From NCBI RefSeq assembly GCF_024809855.1, contig NZ_JANUEM010000004.1:186001-250000 (forward strand): DNA of 64,000 nt, written 5' to 3'. Each line of letters opens with the position of its first letter. The stretch's first letter is position 1. This document shows, piece after piece, positions 7,525 through 16,857 of the stretch. The translations under genes and the position numbers were made by a program. Below the pieces are notes generated by a model. The model was not told the DNA's origin, did no database searches, and saw only the letters and a program-made list of their open reading frames with translations. Source of the stretch: Rheinheimera pacifica (GTDB lineage: Bacteria > Pseudomonadota > Gammaproteobacteria > Enterobacterales > Alteromonadaceae).

Positions 7525-8415
7525 TTACTCCAGCGTAATAACAACTTTTTCATTTAATGACATCGCCAGATTATTATCGTAGTAAGCGGCTTCGTTAATA
7601 AAGGTTGGGTATACCGTTACATCACCATCGTAATAAATCTCGCTGCCGTCAAACAAGGTAAAGATAGGATCGCCGGGATTGATCGGCTGATAGTCCTTGT
7701 CCTGCACATTTTTATGCACCATACCAATACGCTCGCCCTTGTCATTCATTGGTAGCTTAATACTGTGCAAATAGCGAAAGGCTTCGGTGTGTTTGGGCAG
7801 CGGCGGCAGGCTGGCATTGTTGTACAGCTCAACAAAATCGAGAATATGCCGCGTCATGGTGTCCATTAATTCCAGTACATCCTGGCGTAATACCGATTGC
7901 GGCTGTGGCCCTACTTCTACCAGCACACCATAACGGCCTACAGTACACATCAGCACGTGATCTTCAGCGGCAAAGTGATCTTCATCACGGGAAATAATGG
8001 CTTCAGGCATCACCATTTTTACATAAGCGGCCAGCTGATTATAAAATGGCCCGGCCTGGGTTAGTATTAAGCAGGCGCCCATATTGCTGGTGGTGTTATG
8101 CAAGTCAATCAGCAAGTCGGTTTTGGCGTTGCCTTTAGGACCCAGTTGGGCGTTAAGCACTTTGGCCCGGCTTTGCTCATAATTAGCCAGCCCGGGGTTG
8201 GCTAAATCGGTATTTTTAAACTGGCGGTTTAAATCACTGTGCAAATAACGTTTGTTGGCGTAATGCGCCTCGGGATTGGCCCATACCAGCTCGGTAGTAA
8301 AACTGGCGCGGCTGACGATGTCAGGTTTAGCCTGATATTGCTTAACTAAATAAATACCTGAGAATTCATTGCCATGCACACCACCAACAATGGCAACCTG
8401 ATTAATTTTATCCAT
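7525..8415 (-). CDS. Aspartoacylase (AspA/AstE family zinc deacylase)
   Basis: A 296-residue zinc hydrolase matching aspartoacylase, which cleaves N-acetylaspartate to aspartate and acetate. Zinc ligands are His14 and Glu17 in GGVHGNEFSG and His106 in LLIDLHNTTSNMG; DLNRQF at 61-66 supplies the substrate-binding Asn-Arg pair. The catalytic glutamate is in VLVEVGPQP. The length fits the family (about 290-310) better than succinylglutamate desuccinylase (about 330-350), and no arginine succinyltransferase genes are adjacent. It is apparently monocistronic. The exact acyl-amino acid substrate is inferred from the family. Confidence 0.88.
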   Translation of the reverse strand: MDKINQVAIVGGVHGNEFSGIYLVKQYQAKPDIVSRASFTTELVWANPEAHYANKRYLHSDLNRQFKNTDLANPGLANYEQSRAKVLNAQLGPKGNAKTDLLIDLHNTTSNMGACLILTQAGPFYNQLAAYVKMVMPEAIISRDEDHFAAEDHVLMCTVGRYGVLVEVGPQPQSVLRQDVLELMDTMTRHILDFVELYNNASLPPLPKHTEAFRYLHSIKLPMNDKGERIGMVHKNVQDKDYQPINPGDPIFTLFDGSEIYYDGDVTVYPTFINEAAYYDNNLAMSLNEKVVITLE

Positions 8416-8548
8416 ACTTTTTCCATAACTGCTGCGATTACACCAAGCCAGAGCTTAGCCTAAATTATTAGCGTTATTATGACCAGTGCCGGGCGGAAAA
8501 AGAATAGATATAGAATTTAAATGCCTGAAATAAGCATATAAATGCAGA

Positions 8549-8755
8549 TTAAGCAGCTGGCTGTGCCAGTGCTAAAGAGGCGTCGGAAATACGTACCAGT
8601 TCGTTATGCAGAATTTGCTGGGCCTGACAGACACACTTACCACACTGGCTGCCCGCACCAGTGCACATTTTCAGTTCGCGCATGGTAGATACACCTTCAG
8701 CCACTTTTTGCTTAATGGCTTTATCGGTAACAGCTTTACACAGACATACGTACAT
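8549..8755 (-). CDS. bfd: Bacterioferritin-associated ferredoxin
   Basis: A 68-residue [2Fe-2S] protein with the Bfd cysteine pattern: Cys4 and Cys6 (VCLC), Cys38 and Cys41 (QCGKC). Extra cysteines at 31 and 43 are not ligands in known Bfd. Bfd supplies electrons to bacterioferritin to reduce and release stored iron. No bacterioferritin gene is adjacent in this window. A Fur-box-like sequence 40-55 bases upstream of the start matches the known iron-starvation control of bfd. Confidence 0.93.
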   Translation of the reverse strand: MYVCLCKAVTDKAIKQKVAEGVSTMRELKMCTGAGSQCGKCVCQAQQILHNELVRISDASLALAQPAA

Positions 8756-8796
8756 AACTGTACTCCGCTAATATAACGCCGCCATTTTAATATTAC

Positions 8797-8811
8797 TAAG
8801 AATTATTATCA
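8797..8811 (-). promoter_or_regulatory. Fur box upstream of bfd
   Basis: On the bfd coding strand the site reads TGATAATAATTCTTA, matching the 7-1-7 Fur dyad TGATAATnATTATCA at 12 of the 14 fixed positions. It lies in the promoter region of bfd, a classic Fur-repressed gene. Assignment from consensus and context. Confidence 0.7.
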
Positions 8812-8842
8812 ATAGTATTTATAAACCGGAACCTGTTGCAAT

Positions 8843-8870
8843 AACAACGCCGGTAAAAACCGGCGCTGTT
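8843..8870 (-). terminator. Probable terminator of the natAB operon
   Basis: A 12 bp stem with one mismatch (AACAACGCCGGT against ACCGGCGCTGTT) closes an AAAA loop just beyond the natB stop at 8894. The bases following it on the minus strand are only partly T-rich. Confidence 0.6.
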
Positions 8871-8893
8871 TGGGTGCTAAAGCCTTAGCAGTA

Positions 8894-10096
8894 TTAGCGA
8901 AACAGCACTTTTTCCTGCTGAAACCAATGCACGCAAAAGCCAATAGCAACACTGGCCAGCACCAGGGTAGAGCCAAAAATTAACGCCAGTAAACCATAAT
9001 CGGCAGTACCTTTAATCAGCTCTTTTATCGCCAGTGCCACGTTCATTATTGGCACCAATGCCGTTTTGGTTGTTAACTCAACACCGGGCATCATAGCGGC
9101 CACCAACGGTAAAAAGATCATTATCGACAGCGGGCTGATATAGTTTTGAGCCTCTTTAAAGGTACGGGCGTATATCGATATTGCCAGTAGCAAGGCTGCA
9201 AACACCGCAGAGATCGGCAGCAACAACGAGAAAATCAGAATAAGCTCGGTAATCGCTATCGCCGACATTGCCTCCTGCACTACCGCCATACCGGCGAAAG
9301 AGCCGATAATCGCGCCCCAGATCCCAAAGCTGCCTACGGTGATCAACGCCCCTACCAAGCCGGTGGTTAATACCGTAAAAAACTTACCCAGTACGATACT
9401 AACGCGGCTTATCGGGCAAATTAACAGGGTTTCCAAGGTACCGCGCTCTTTTTCACCGGCGCCCATATCAATAGCCGGATAAGATGCGCCCAGTAAACAT
9501 AACGGAATAAGAATATAGGCAATTACCGCACCGAATTTTTCACCGATATTTTCCCGCTTGGCGGCGGTATCAACTTTTTGCACATCAACCGGTTTTATAA
9601 TAGCAGCAAGGTTTGCCGGGTCGACATTCAGCTGCATTAACGTATCGCGCTGTAGCTGTTCATTAAAATTGCCCAGCACTTCAGCAAAGTAGCGGTACAT
9701 AAAGTCAAATTGTGATGACTGGTTATAAATAATCTGCCACTGTGATTGCTCGACTGCCTGGCGCTTAGCAGAGAAATCGGCCGGGATCACAATCGCGACA
9801 TCAAACTCGTCATTACGGATAGCCGCCACCAGATCTGCTTCGCTGGTTTTATCCGTTTTAACCTGCTTAAAGTTTTTATGATAAAACAGCGCATCAGCAA
9901 ATTTGGGCGCCTGCTCTGCGTTAATAATCACATAACGGTGCTCAGCCTGCATAGCCGTATTGGTGGTACTGGATAACACCAGTCCCATTACGCCAAAGAT
10001 CACCGGAAAGATAAAAATCGGCAGTAAAATAACAAAAATCAGCGTTTTTTTATCGCGCATTAATTCAGTAAGTTCTTTCAGATAGACTTGCCACAT
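8894..10096 (-). CDS. natB: ABC-2 type exporter permease (NatB-like)
   Basis: A 400-residue ABC-2 permease resembling NatB, the membrane part of a sodium-efflux ABC exporter in Bacillus; the substrate here is not proven. A membrane segment at about 18-40 (LIFVILLPIFIFPVIFGVMG) is followed by a large extracytoplasmic domain at about 45-185, then five or so segments from about 190 to 395. GAGEKERGTLETLLICPISR, the coupling region typical of NatB/ABC-2 permeases, lies near 213-232. Its ATG follows the natA stop with no gap, so the two are translated from one message and form one transporter. Confidence 0.88.
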   Translation of the reverse strand: MWQVYLKELTELMRDKKTLIFVILLPIFIFPVIFGVMGLVLSSTTNTAMQAEHRYVIINAEQAPKFADALFYHKNFKQVKTDKTSEADLVAAIRNDEFDVAIVIPADFSAKRQAVEQSQWQIIYNQSSQFDFMYRYFAEVLGNFNEQLQRDTLMQLNVDPANLAAIIKPVDVQKVDTAAKRENIGEKFGAVIAYILIPLCLLGASYPAIDMGAGEKERGTLETLLICPISRVSIVLGKFFTVLTTGLVGALITVGSFGIWGAIIGSFAGMAVVQEAMSAIAITELILIFSLLLPISAVFAALLLAISIYARTFKEAQNYISPLSIMIFLPLVAAMMPGVELTTKTALVPIMNVALAIKELIKGTADYGLLALIFGSTLVLASVAIGFCVHWFQQEKVLFR

Positions 10097-10897
10097 TTAT
10101 GCTGCTCCCTGCTGGTTTGTTGCACTGTTTAGTACGCTTAAAAATGCATCGCGTAAATCACCATTGTCTGTTAATGCCCTGAACTGGCCGATATCCCCGG
10201 AAAAAGCACTGATGCCTTTATCAATAACAACCACTCTGTCGCAAAGTGATGCCACTTCGTCCAGATGGTGGGTAGAGAAAATAACCGGTGTACCGGCTGC
10301 TTTTAAGCCTTTGATAAAATCCAGCACTGTTTGCACGGTCATAATATCCAGCCCGGTGGTGGGTTCATCCAGAATTACCACTTTAGGGCTGTGCACTACT
10401 GCACGGGCAATGGCGGTTTTTTGCTTCATACCGGTAGACATATTATCGGCACGGCGGTTGGCAAAATCATGCATATTAAGCAGCGTAAACAGCTCGTCAA
10501 TGCGCTGCTTTAAGGCATCTTCTTTCATGCCATGCAAACGGCCAAAATAGGCAATATTTTCAAATGCGGTTAGTTTGCCGTACAGGCCGGTATCCGCTGA
10601 TAAAAAACCGATTTGCTGGCGCGCTTTTACCGGCTGTTTTAATACATCAACGCCATTTAACAACACTGATCCGGCATCGGGTTTTAATGCAGTAGACAGC
10701 ATACGTAGCGTGGTGGTTTTACCGGCGCCATTTGGCCCCAGCAGCCCCAACACTTCCCCCGCGCCGCAGCTAAAGCTGACATTACGCACCGAGTGAAATG
10801 CCTCTTTGCTGTAACGCACATCTTGTTTTTCGGTATCGGATAACTTGCTGTTTTTACCAAGTGCAAAGGCCTTGGCTAAATCCTGAATATCAATCAT
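10097..10897 (-). CDS. natA: ABC transporter ATP-binding protein (NatA-like)
   Basis: A 266-residue ABC ATPase that powers the NatB-like permease. Walker A is GPNGAGKTT near residue 54, the signature is NMSTGMKQK, Walker B is VVILDEPTTGLD, and the switch histidine is in FSTHHLDE. Residues 1-40 contain an insertion (LGKNSKLSDTEKQDVRYSKEAF) typical of NatA-type proteins. The gene lies between the DUF3025 gene, 23 bases upstream, and natB, directly abutting. The three are probably one operon. Confidence 0.9.
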   Translation of the reverse strand: MIDIQDLAKAFALGKNSKLSDTEKQDVRYSKEAFHSVRNVSFSCGAGEVLGLLGPNGAGKTTTLRMLSTALKPDAGSVLLNGVDVLKQPVKARQQIGFLSADTGLYGKLTAFENIAYFGRLHGMKEDALKQRIDELFTLLNMHDFANRRADNMSTGMKQKTAIARAVVHSPKVVILDEPTTGLDIMTVQTVLDFIKGLKAAGTPVIFSTHHLDEVASLCDRVVVIDKGISAFSGDIGQFRALTDNGDLRDAFLSVLNSATNQQGAA

Positions 10898-10920
10898 GCA
10901 ACTGTCCTGTTGTCGGTGCT

Positions 10921-11739
10921 TTAGCGCTCACGCTTTGGCCGGAAATAGTCAGTGTTGTGGTAAAACCCCGCTGCTTCATTATCGTTATACCAGCGTGGTA
11001 CGCCAAGCAATGGCAAAGGCGTTAGTTGTTGATTATCAAGAAGTACTGCCTCGTTAGCAATTTGTTCGTGCAATTTAGCATCAACAAAACTGTAAGCAGC
11101 TGTTAAAGACCATTGGCTAAAACCCGGCGGTACTTCAATAAATAAGGCTTTGGCCGTTAAGCCAATAAAGGGGGCTGTAGCCATTTCGTATATGGCATGG
11201 CCAAAAATCATTGGCCGCACGCCCTGCCACCAGTCGCTGCGCTTTGTTACAAAGCTTTGCTGCCACTGGTGCTGGCGCAGCAGTTCAGCATGCTCAAATG
11301 CAGCCGGTTCAAGGCAAAGCACCAGGCCGCATTCATCAAACAGCGTTAATTTATTCCGTAGCTTACTGCGCTGTTTCAGCCCGTGCTGAGCAATTTCTGC
11401 CATATGCAGCTGATTTAAAAGCGCTTTGGTTTTTGGATATAAACACCAGATCAGCGCACCGAAAAAGTCGTGCCAGTTGTCCTTGCGGGTAGGTATGCAC
11501 TGAGTGGCATAAATATATTCTTCATAGTAGCGGCCATCAGCGCTAAGCATGTCATTATCAACAAAGCTCACACCCGACTGCACCATGCACCGATTAAGCC
11601 AACCAATATCAGGGTAATCTGTTAACGGGTCAAAGCGGAAACGCTGACATAAATCAGCAAATATCGGGTTGCCAAGTAGCAACGCTGTGTTCCAGTGTGC
11701 CGGTGGCGTAAAGCGGATTTTTACTTCAGTTTTTTGCAT
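10921..11739 (-). CDS. DUF3025 domain-containing protein
   Basis: A 272-residue protein of the proteobacterial DUF3025 family, recognised from the conserved block RYYEEYIYATQCIPTRKDNW followed by HDFFGALIWCLYPKTKALLN, with a further LTLFDECGLVLC and GHAIYEMATAPF. It has no signal peptide and no membrane segments, so it is probably cytosolic. The repeated His, Asp and Cys in conserved positions suggest an enzyme, but no activity is established. It is the first gene of a probable operon with natAB. The 202-base divergent gap to asnB holds the promoters of both. Confidence 0.85.
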   Translation of the reverse strand: MQKTEVKIRFTPPAHWNTALLLGNPIFADLCQRFRFDPLTDYPDIGWLNRCMVQSGVSFVDNDMLSADGRYYEEYIYATQCIPTRKDNWHDFFGALIWCLYPKTKALLNQLHMAEIAQHGLKQRSKLRNKLTLFDECGLVLCLEPAAFEHAELLRQHQWQQSFVTKRSDWWQGVRPMIFGHAIYEMATAPFIGLTAKALFIEVPPGFSQWSLTAAYSFVDAKLHEQIANEAVLLDNQQLTPLPLLGVPRWYNDNEAAGFYHNTDYFRPKRER

Positions 11740-11941
11740 AGGCTGTCTTGTCTGTTGCTGTCGCTGAAAACCCTCAGCATGAATTACTTACGAAAAGCAC
11801 GAAAAAGCGCTTGCAATTTTAGCATGGCGTGGCACATTCAAGGGGTGCGTTTAGACGTACATACTGCCAAAACTACCCGTATAGGTCGAAATCTATAGGG
11901 TACAAAATGTGTTTACACGACATTAATTAATAGAGGTTATC

Positions 11942-13606
11942 ATGTGTTCGATATTCGGGGTGCTTGACATCAAAACTGATGTTAAAGCCTTGCGCCAGCA
12001 GGCGCTACAGTTATCCAAGTTATTACGTCACCGCGGGCCAGACTGGTCTGGCGTGTGGAATAACGACAATGCCATTTTAGTGCACGAGCGCCTGGCGATT
12101 GTAGATACTGAAAATGGCGCCCAGCCCCTGATTAATGATAATCGAAATCACATTCTGGCAGTGAATGGTGAGATCTACAATCATAAGCAGCTCGAAAAAG
12201 AGCTGGCAAGCCCTTACCCATTCAAAACTAAGTCAGACTGTGAAGTGATATTACCGCTATATCTGGAGCACGGCAGCGATTTTATTGACCAGCTACAGGG
12301 CATGTTTGCCTTTATTTTGTACGATGCAGAGCAAAACCGTTACCTGATTGCGCGTGACCATATTGGTATTATTCCGCTGTACTATGGTTACGACGAACAT
12401 GGCCAGTTGTTTGTTGCCTCAGAGCTAAAAGCGCTGGTACCGGTATGTAAGCAAATTAAAGAGTTTCCACCCGGCCATTACTTTGACAGTAAAATTGGCG
12501 AACTGCGTAAATACTATCAGCGTGACTGGCAAAGCTATGATGCAGTAAAAGACAACCCGGCCAGTTTAACTGAGCTAAAAGCTGCGCTGGAGCACAGCGT
12601 AAAAAGCCATTTAATGTCAGACGTACCCTATGGCGTGTTACTGTCAGGCGGGCTGGATTCATCGCTTATTTCGGCTATTGCCCAGCAATTTGCCAAACGC
12701 CGGGTAGAAGATAACGACGAATCTGAAGCCTGGTGGCCACGGCTGCACTCTTTTGCCGTTGGCCTGGCCGGTTCGCCGGATTTAGTTGCAGCGCAAAAAG
12801 TGGCCGATGCCATCGGCACCGTGCACCATACTGTGCATTTTACCGTGCAGGAAGGTTTAGACGCGCTGCGTGATGTGGTGTATTTCCTGGAAACCTATGA
12901 TGTCACCACCATCCGGGCCTCAACACCAATGTATTTGATGGCGCGTAAAATTAAAGCCACCGGCATTAAAATGGTGTTGTCGGGCGAAGGTTCAGACGAA
13001 CTGTTTGGCGGCTATTTATATTTCCATAAAGCGCCCAACGCGAAAGAGTTCCATGAGGAAACCTTACGTAAACTGGACCGGCTGCATATGTTTGACTGTA
13101 ACCGCGCCAACAAAGCCATGTCGGCCTGGGGTATTGAAGCGCGGGTGCCGTTTCTCGACAAAGACTTTATGGATGTTGCCATGCGCTTAAACCCGCAACA
13201 AAAAATGTGTGGCGGCGGCAAAATGGAAAAACACATTCTGCGCCAGGCATTTGATGGCCTGCTGCCGGATGAAATTTTGTGGCGCCAGAAAGAGCAGTTC
13301 TCTGACGGTGTAGGCTACAGCTGGATTGACAGCCTAAAAGCCCATGCTGAAAAAGAAGTGTCCGATCAGCAAATGGCTACCGCCAGCTTCCGCTTCCCGG
13401 TGAACACGCCAGACAGCAAAGAAGCCTATTATTACCGGGTGATCTTTGAAGAACACTTCCCACACGCCGGTGCTATTGCCTGTGTACCGGGTGGTAAATC
13501 TGTTGCCTGTTCAACGCCAGAAGCGCTGGCATGGGATGCGAAAATGGCACAAATGACTGACCCTTCCGGCCGCGCAGTGCGCGATGTACATACCCAGGCT
13601 TATTAA
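11942..13606 (+). CDS. asnB: Asparagine synthase B (glutamine-hydrolysing)
   Basis: This 554-residue enzyme has exactly the E. coli AsnB length. It makes asparagine from aspartate, ATP and glutamine. After Met1 is removed, Cys2 (MCSIFGV) is the amidotransferase nucleophile of the class II glutaminase domain (about 1-200). The synthetase domain carries the pyrophosphate loop SGGLDSS near 235 and SGEGSDELFGGYLY near 345-360. RBS-like AGAGG lies at 11932-11936. It stands alone, with a terminator just downstream shared with the convergent efflux operon. Confidence 0.97.
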   Translation: MCSIFGVLDIKTDVKALRQQALQLSKLLRHRGPDWSGVWNNDNAILVHERLAIVDTENGAQPLINDNRNHILAVNGEIYNHKQLEKELASPYPFKTKSDCEVILPLYLEHGSDFIDQLQGMFAFILYDAEQNRYLIARDHIGIIPLYYGYDEHGQLFVASELKALVPVCKQIKEFPPGHYFDSKIGELRKYYQRDWQSYDAVKDNPASLTELKAALEHSVKSHLMSDVPYGVLLSGGLDSSLISAIAQQFAKRRVEDNDESEAWWPRLHSFAVGLAGSPDLVAAQKVADAIGTVHHTVHFTVQEGLDALRDVVYFLETYDVTTIRASTPMYLMARKIKATGIKMVLSGEGSDELFGGYLYFHKAPNAKEFHEETLRKLDRLHMFDCNRANKAMSAWGIEARVPFLDKDFMDVAMRLNPQQKMCGGGKMEKHILRQAFDGLLPDEILWRQKEQFSDGVGYSWIDSLKAHAEKEVSDQQMATASFRFPVNTPDSKEAYYYRVIFEEHFPHAGAIACVPGGKSVACSTPEALAWDAKMAQMTDPSGRAVRDVHTQAY

Positions 13607-13621
13607 GCTGTAAGCCTAAAC

Positions 13622-13651
13622 AACAAGGCCACGCAATTGCGTGGCCTTGTT
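13622..13651. terminator. Bidirectional intrinsic terminator
   Basis: A 13 bp perfect stem (AACAAGGCCACGC and its complement) around AATT lies between convergent asnB and the RND permease, with flanking T-rich sequence on the asnB side. Confidence 0.85.
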
Positions 13652-13665
13652 TATTTGGGGCTAAA

Positions 13666-16600
13666 CTATTTCTGAAACTGTTCCTGTTGTGGTTGCAGTG
13701 CGACACGGGTGTCAATTTTATTATCTTTACTGCGAAACAGGTTTTTCACATCCTCCAGGATGATATACAGCGCCGGTATTAACAGCAGAGTAATAACGGT
13801 GGCGAACAGAATACCAAATGCCAGCGACACCGCCATCGGCACCACGATTTTTGCCTGCAAGCTTTTTTCCAGCACTATCGGCGCCAGGCCGACAAAGGTA
13901 GTAAGCGAAGTGAGCAATATCGCGCGAAAACGCTGCGCACCGGCCTGCGATACTGCCTGACGGATAGATAAGCCCTCCTCACGGGCACGGTTAACAAAAT
14001 CAACCATTACCAATGAGTCATTTACGACCACCCCGGCCAGAGCGACTAAACCGAAAATCGACATAATGCTCATACTCAAACCAAGCACCATATGCCCAAG
14101 CACTGCACCAACCAAGCCAAACGGGATCACGCTCATAATAATCAGCGGCTGGCTGTAGGATTTCAGCGGTACGGCCATCAGCGCATAAATACAGAACAGC
14201 GCAAATACTCCGGCTTTCATCAGGTCAAGCTGTGCGTCCATTTCGTCCTGGCTGGCCCCGTCCAACTCGCCGGTTACCCCCTCATATTTAGCCGTTACTT
14301 CTGCGATAACAGTACGGCGCATTTCCCCCACAACTTTGCCAGGTTCAATGGTCGATTTATCGGCCGCAGCGGTAATAGTTACTGCACGCTCACCATTTAC
14401 CCGGTTTATAGCGCTGAAACTGGGCTGCATGGTATAGCTGGCTACCTGATTAAACGGAATTTCGCCGCCGTCAGCCGTGCGAATACGCATATTTTCCAGA
14501 CTACCAACAGAGCTGCGTTCGGTACGCGGGTAACGCACCATCACTTTTACTTCTTCGCCATCGCGCTGTACCCGCTGCGCTTCAGCACCGTAAAAGCCAT
14601 AACGTACCTGACGGGCCACATCTGACAGGGTTAACCCCAGTAAATGCGCTTCAGGCTTCAACTGCAATACAATTTCGTCATTGCCACCGAGTAAATTATC
14701 TTCAATGTCATAAACACCGGCATATTCAGCTAAACGGCTTTTTAACTCTTCAGTGGCCAGTTTCAGGTTGTCCAGGTTAGTACCACGAAGCTGTAACGCT
14801 ATGTCGGCACCACCACCACCGGCAGTTGAAGCATTAATCTTAAAAGCTTTTACACCGGGAATATCCGGCATTTCGGCACGCCAGCGATTAGCAATTTCAA
14901 AACCATCAATTTCACGCCCTTCGCTTTTCTCCAGTTCAACCACCAATTGGCCGGCAGTATCACTGTTTAAAAACACTAAGCGGTGCTTGATAATACTGTC
15001 ATTGTATTCGGCATACAGCTTGTCGTTGGCGCGCACCAGCGCAGCTTCAGCTTCGCGCAAGGCATTTACCGTAGCCTGGTTTGACGAGCCTTCCTGCATG
15101 GTTAAATTGGCATTGATAAAGTCACTGGGAATGTCAGGGAAAAACACCCAGCGCACAAAGCCTCCACCGATCACACCAAACATCACGATCAACATCGCCA
15201 TAAAGACTGCCATAGTGACATAACGGTAATGAATACAGCGCTCAACAAATGGCTGATACCATTTTTGGATAAAATGGTTCAGGCCGGACATTACCTTCAT
15301 CCGCACGGCTTTTAATGCATTACTGCAAGCACGGCCACAGCTGTAAAAAATGCCTTTGCGGTCAGGATCCCACGGTTTTGTGTCCATATTGATAATATGC
15401 GACGGTAAAATTAATTTGGATTCTACCAGCGAGAAAATCAGGCACAGCACCACCACCCAGGCAATAGAACCCCAAATCGGGGCCTGGGCTCCGCCTACCA
15501 TTAACATTGGAGCAAATGCCGCTATGGTGGTTAACACACCAAAGGTAGCAGGCATGGCCACTTTTTTTGCCCCGGCAATAACCGAATCTACCGATTTACC
15601 ACGCTTTTCAATTTCGCTGTAGGCACTTTCACCAATAATAATGGCATCATCGACCACTATCCCCAATACCAGGATAAAGCCGAATAAACTGATCATATTG
15701 ATCGACACATTAAACATAGGTAGCGGCAACATTGCCATAGCGCCAAGGAAGCACACCGGAATACCCACCATTACCCAGAACGCAATGCGAAACTCCAGAA
15801 ATAAGGTTAATGCCAGTAATACCAGAAAGGCGCCCATCACCAGATTGTTGCTCATTAAATCAAGCCGGCCTTGCAGGTAGTAACTGGAATCACCCCAATG
15901 CGCGATAGATACTGACGACGGTAATTGTTTTTGTTTACGCTCAACGTAAGCTTTTACTTGTTCGGCAATTTTCAGTGTGTTGTCATCCCCCACCGCCGCA
16001 ACCCGGATAGACACTGAGCTTTTACCATCGAAGGTTGATAAATCCTCCCGCTCGATAAAGCCATCGTTGATAGTAGCAATATCTTTTAACGATAAGCGCG
16101 TGCCGTCAGCAAAAGTCAGCAGCACTATGTCTTCAAAATCTTGTGAAAAGTAAGCCTGGCCTTTAGTGCGCAGCAGGATATTACCGCTGTCAGATTTAAT
16201 AGAGCCCCCGGGTAAATCGACAGAGCTGCCACGAATAGCACTCACCACCTGTTCAAAGGTCAGGCCGTATTCTTTTAACTTTAACTCAGACAGTTCAACA
16301 GACACTTCGTAATCGCGGGCACCTACCACTTCTACCTTACTGACACCCGGTAGTTTGCGCAGCTCATCGCGGATATCTTTAGACAGCTCTTTTAACGTGC
16401 GCTCAGAGGCATCGCCATACAGCGATAGCCACATTACATCGCTTTCAAACCGCACCCGGTACACTACCGGCTTTTCGGTTTGCTCCGGCAAGGATGAAAT
16501 GGCTGACACCTGGGTTTTAATTTCATCCATAACCTCCTGCACGTTGTAGTTATTGGCAATTTCAGCGCGTACTGTAGCCAGACCCTCAACTGCAGTTGAA

Positions 16601-16854
16601 CGAATGCGCTTAATACCGTTTACACCGCGCAGGCTTTCTTCAATTTTATCTATAACACCGCTTTCTACTTCCTGTGGTGCTGCGCCCAGATAAGGCACGC
16701 GGATATTAACCTGCTCAAGCACTATTTCGGGAAACATCTGTTTTTTAATGGTAAAAACCGAGGCGATACCGGCAACCAAAATAATCGCCATCAGTAAATT
16801 AGCCGCCACGCTGTTGCGGGCAAACCAGGATATTAAGCCCTTATTGGTATCCAT
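13666..16854 (-). CDS. RND efflux permease (HAE1/AcrB-like)
   Basis: A 1062-residue inner-membrane RND pump of typical length (about 1030-1070). Membrane segment 1 is at about 15-35, a periplasmic porter domain follows, segments 2-6 are at about 335-480, a second porter half follows, and segments 7-12 are at about 870-1040. The proton-relay Asp pair is in VLGIVVDDAIIIGES (segment 4). It drives proton-coupled export of drugs, metabolites or lipids. The adaptor gene lies 3 bases upstream; no outer-membrane factor is adjacent, so a TolC-type channel elsewhere is presumably used. Substrate unknown. Confidence 0.93.
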   Translation of the reverse strand: MDTNKGLISWFARNSVAANLLMAIILVAGIASVFTIKKQMFPEIVLEQVNIRVPYLGAAPQEVESGVIDKIEESLRGVNGIKRIRSTAVEGLATVRAEIANNYNVQEVMDEIKTQVSAISSLPEQTEKPVVYRVRFESDVMWLSLYGDASERTLKELSKDIRDELRKLPGVSKVEVVGARDYEVSVELSELKLKEYGLTFEQVVSAIRGSSVDLPGGSIKSDSGNILLRTKGQAYFSQDFEDIVLLTFADGTRLSLKDIATINDGFIEREDLSTFDGKSSVSIRVAAVGDDNTLKIAEQVKAYVERKQKQLPSSVSIAHWGDSSYYLQGRLDLMSNNLVMGAFLVLLALTLFLEFRIAFWVMVGIPVCFLGAMAMLPLPMFNVSINMISLFGFILVLGIVVDDAIIIGESAYSEIEKRGKSVDSVIAGAKKVAMPATFGVLTTIAAFAPMLMVGGAQAPIWGSIAWVVVLCLIFSLVESKLILPSHIINMDTKPWDPDRKGIFYSCGRACSNALKAVRMKVMSGLNHFIQKWYQPFVERCIHYRYVTMAVFMAMLIVMFGVIGGGFVRWVFFPDIPSDFINANLTMQEGSSNQATVNALREAEAALVRANDKLYAEYNDSIIKHRLVFLNSDTAGQLVVELEKSEGREIDGFEIANRWRAEMPDIPGVKAFKINASTAGGGGADIALQLRGTNLDNLKLATEELKSRLAEYAGVYDIEDNLLGGNDEIVLQLKPEAHLLGLTLSDVARQVRYGFYGAEAQRVQRDGEEVKVMVRYPRTERSSVGSLENMRIRTADGGEIPFNQVASYTMQPSFSAINRVNGERAVTITAAADKSTIEPGKVVGEMRRTVIAEVTAKYEGVTGELDGASQDEMDAQLDLMKAGVFALFCIYALMAVPLKSYSQPLIIMSVIPFGLVGAVLGHMVLGLSMSIMSIFGLVALAGVVVNDSLVMVDFVNRAREEGLSIRQAVSQAGAQRFRAILLTSLTTFVGLAPIVLEKSLQAKIVVPMAVSLAFGILFATVITLLLIPALYIILEDVKNLFRSKDNKIDTRVALQPQQEQFQK

Positions 16855-16857
16855 GCC

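Noticed and set aside
7525-8415. Succinylglutamate desuccinylase (astE)
   Set aside because: The length and the LIDLHNTTSNMG and DLNRQF blocks fit aspartoacylase better, and no other ast gene is adjacent.
14092-14625. A 177-codon open frame antisense to the RND permease
   Set aside because: It lies wholly inside a highly conserved gene on the other strand, its translation has no family pattern, and it has no ribosome binding site context. It is a shadow frame.
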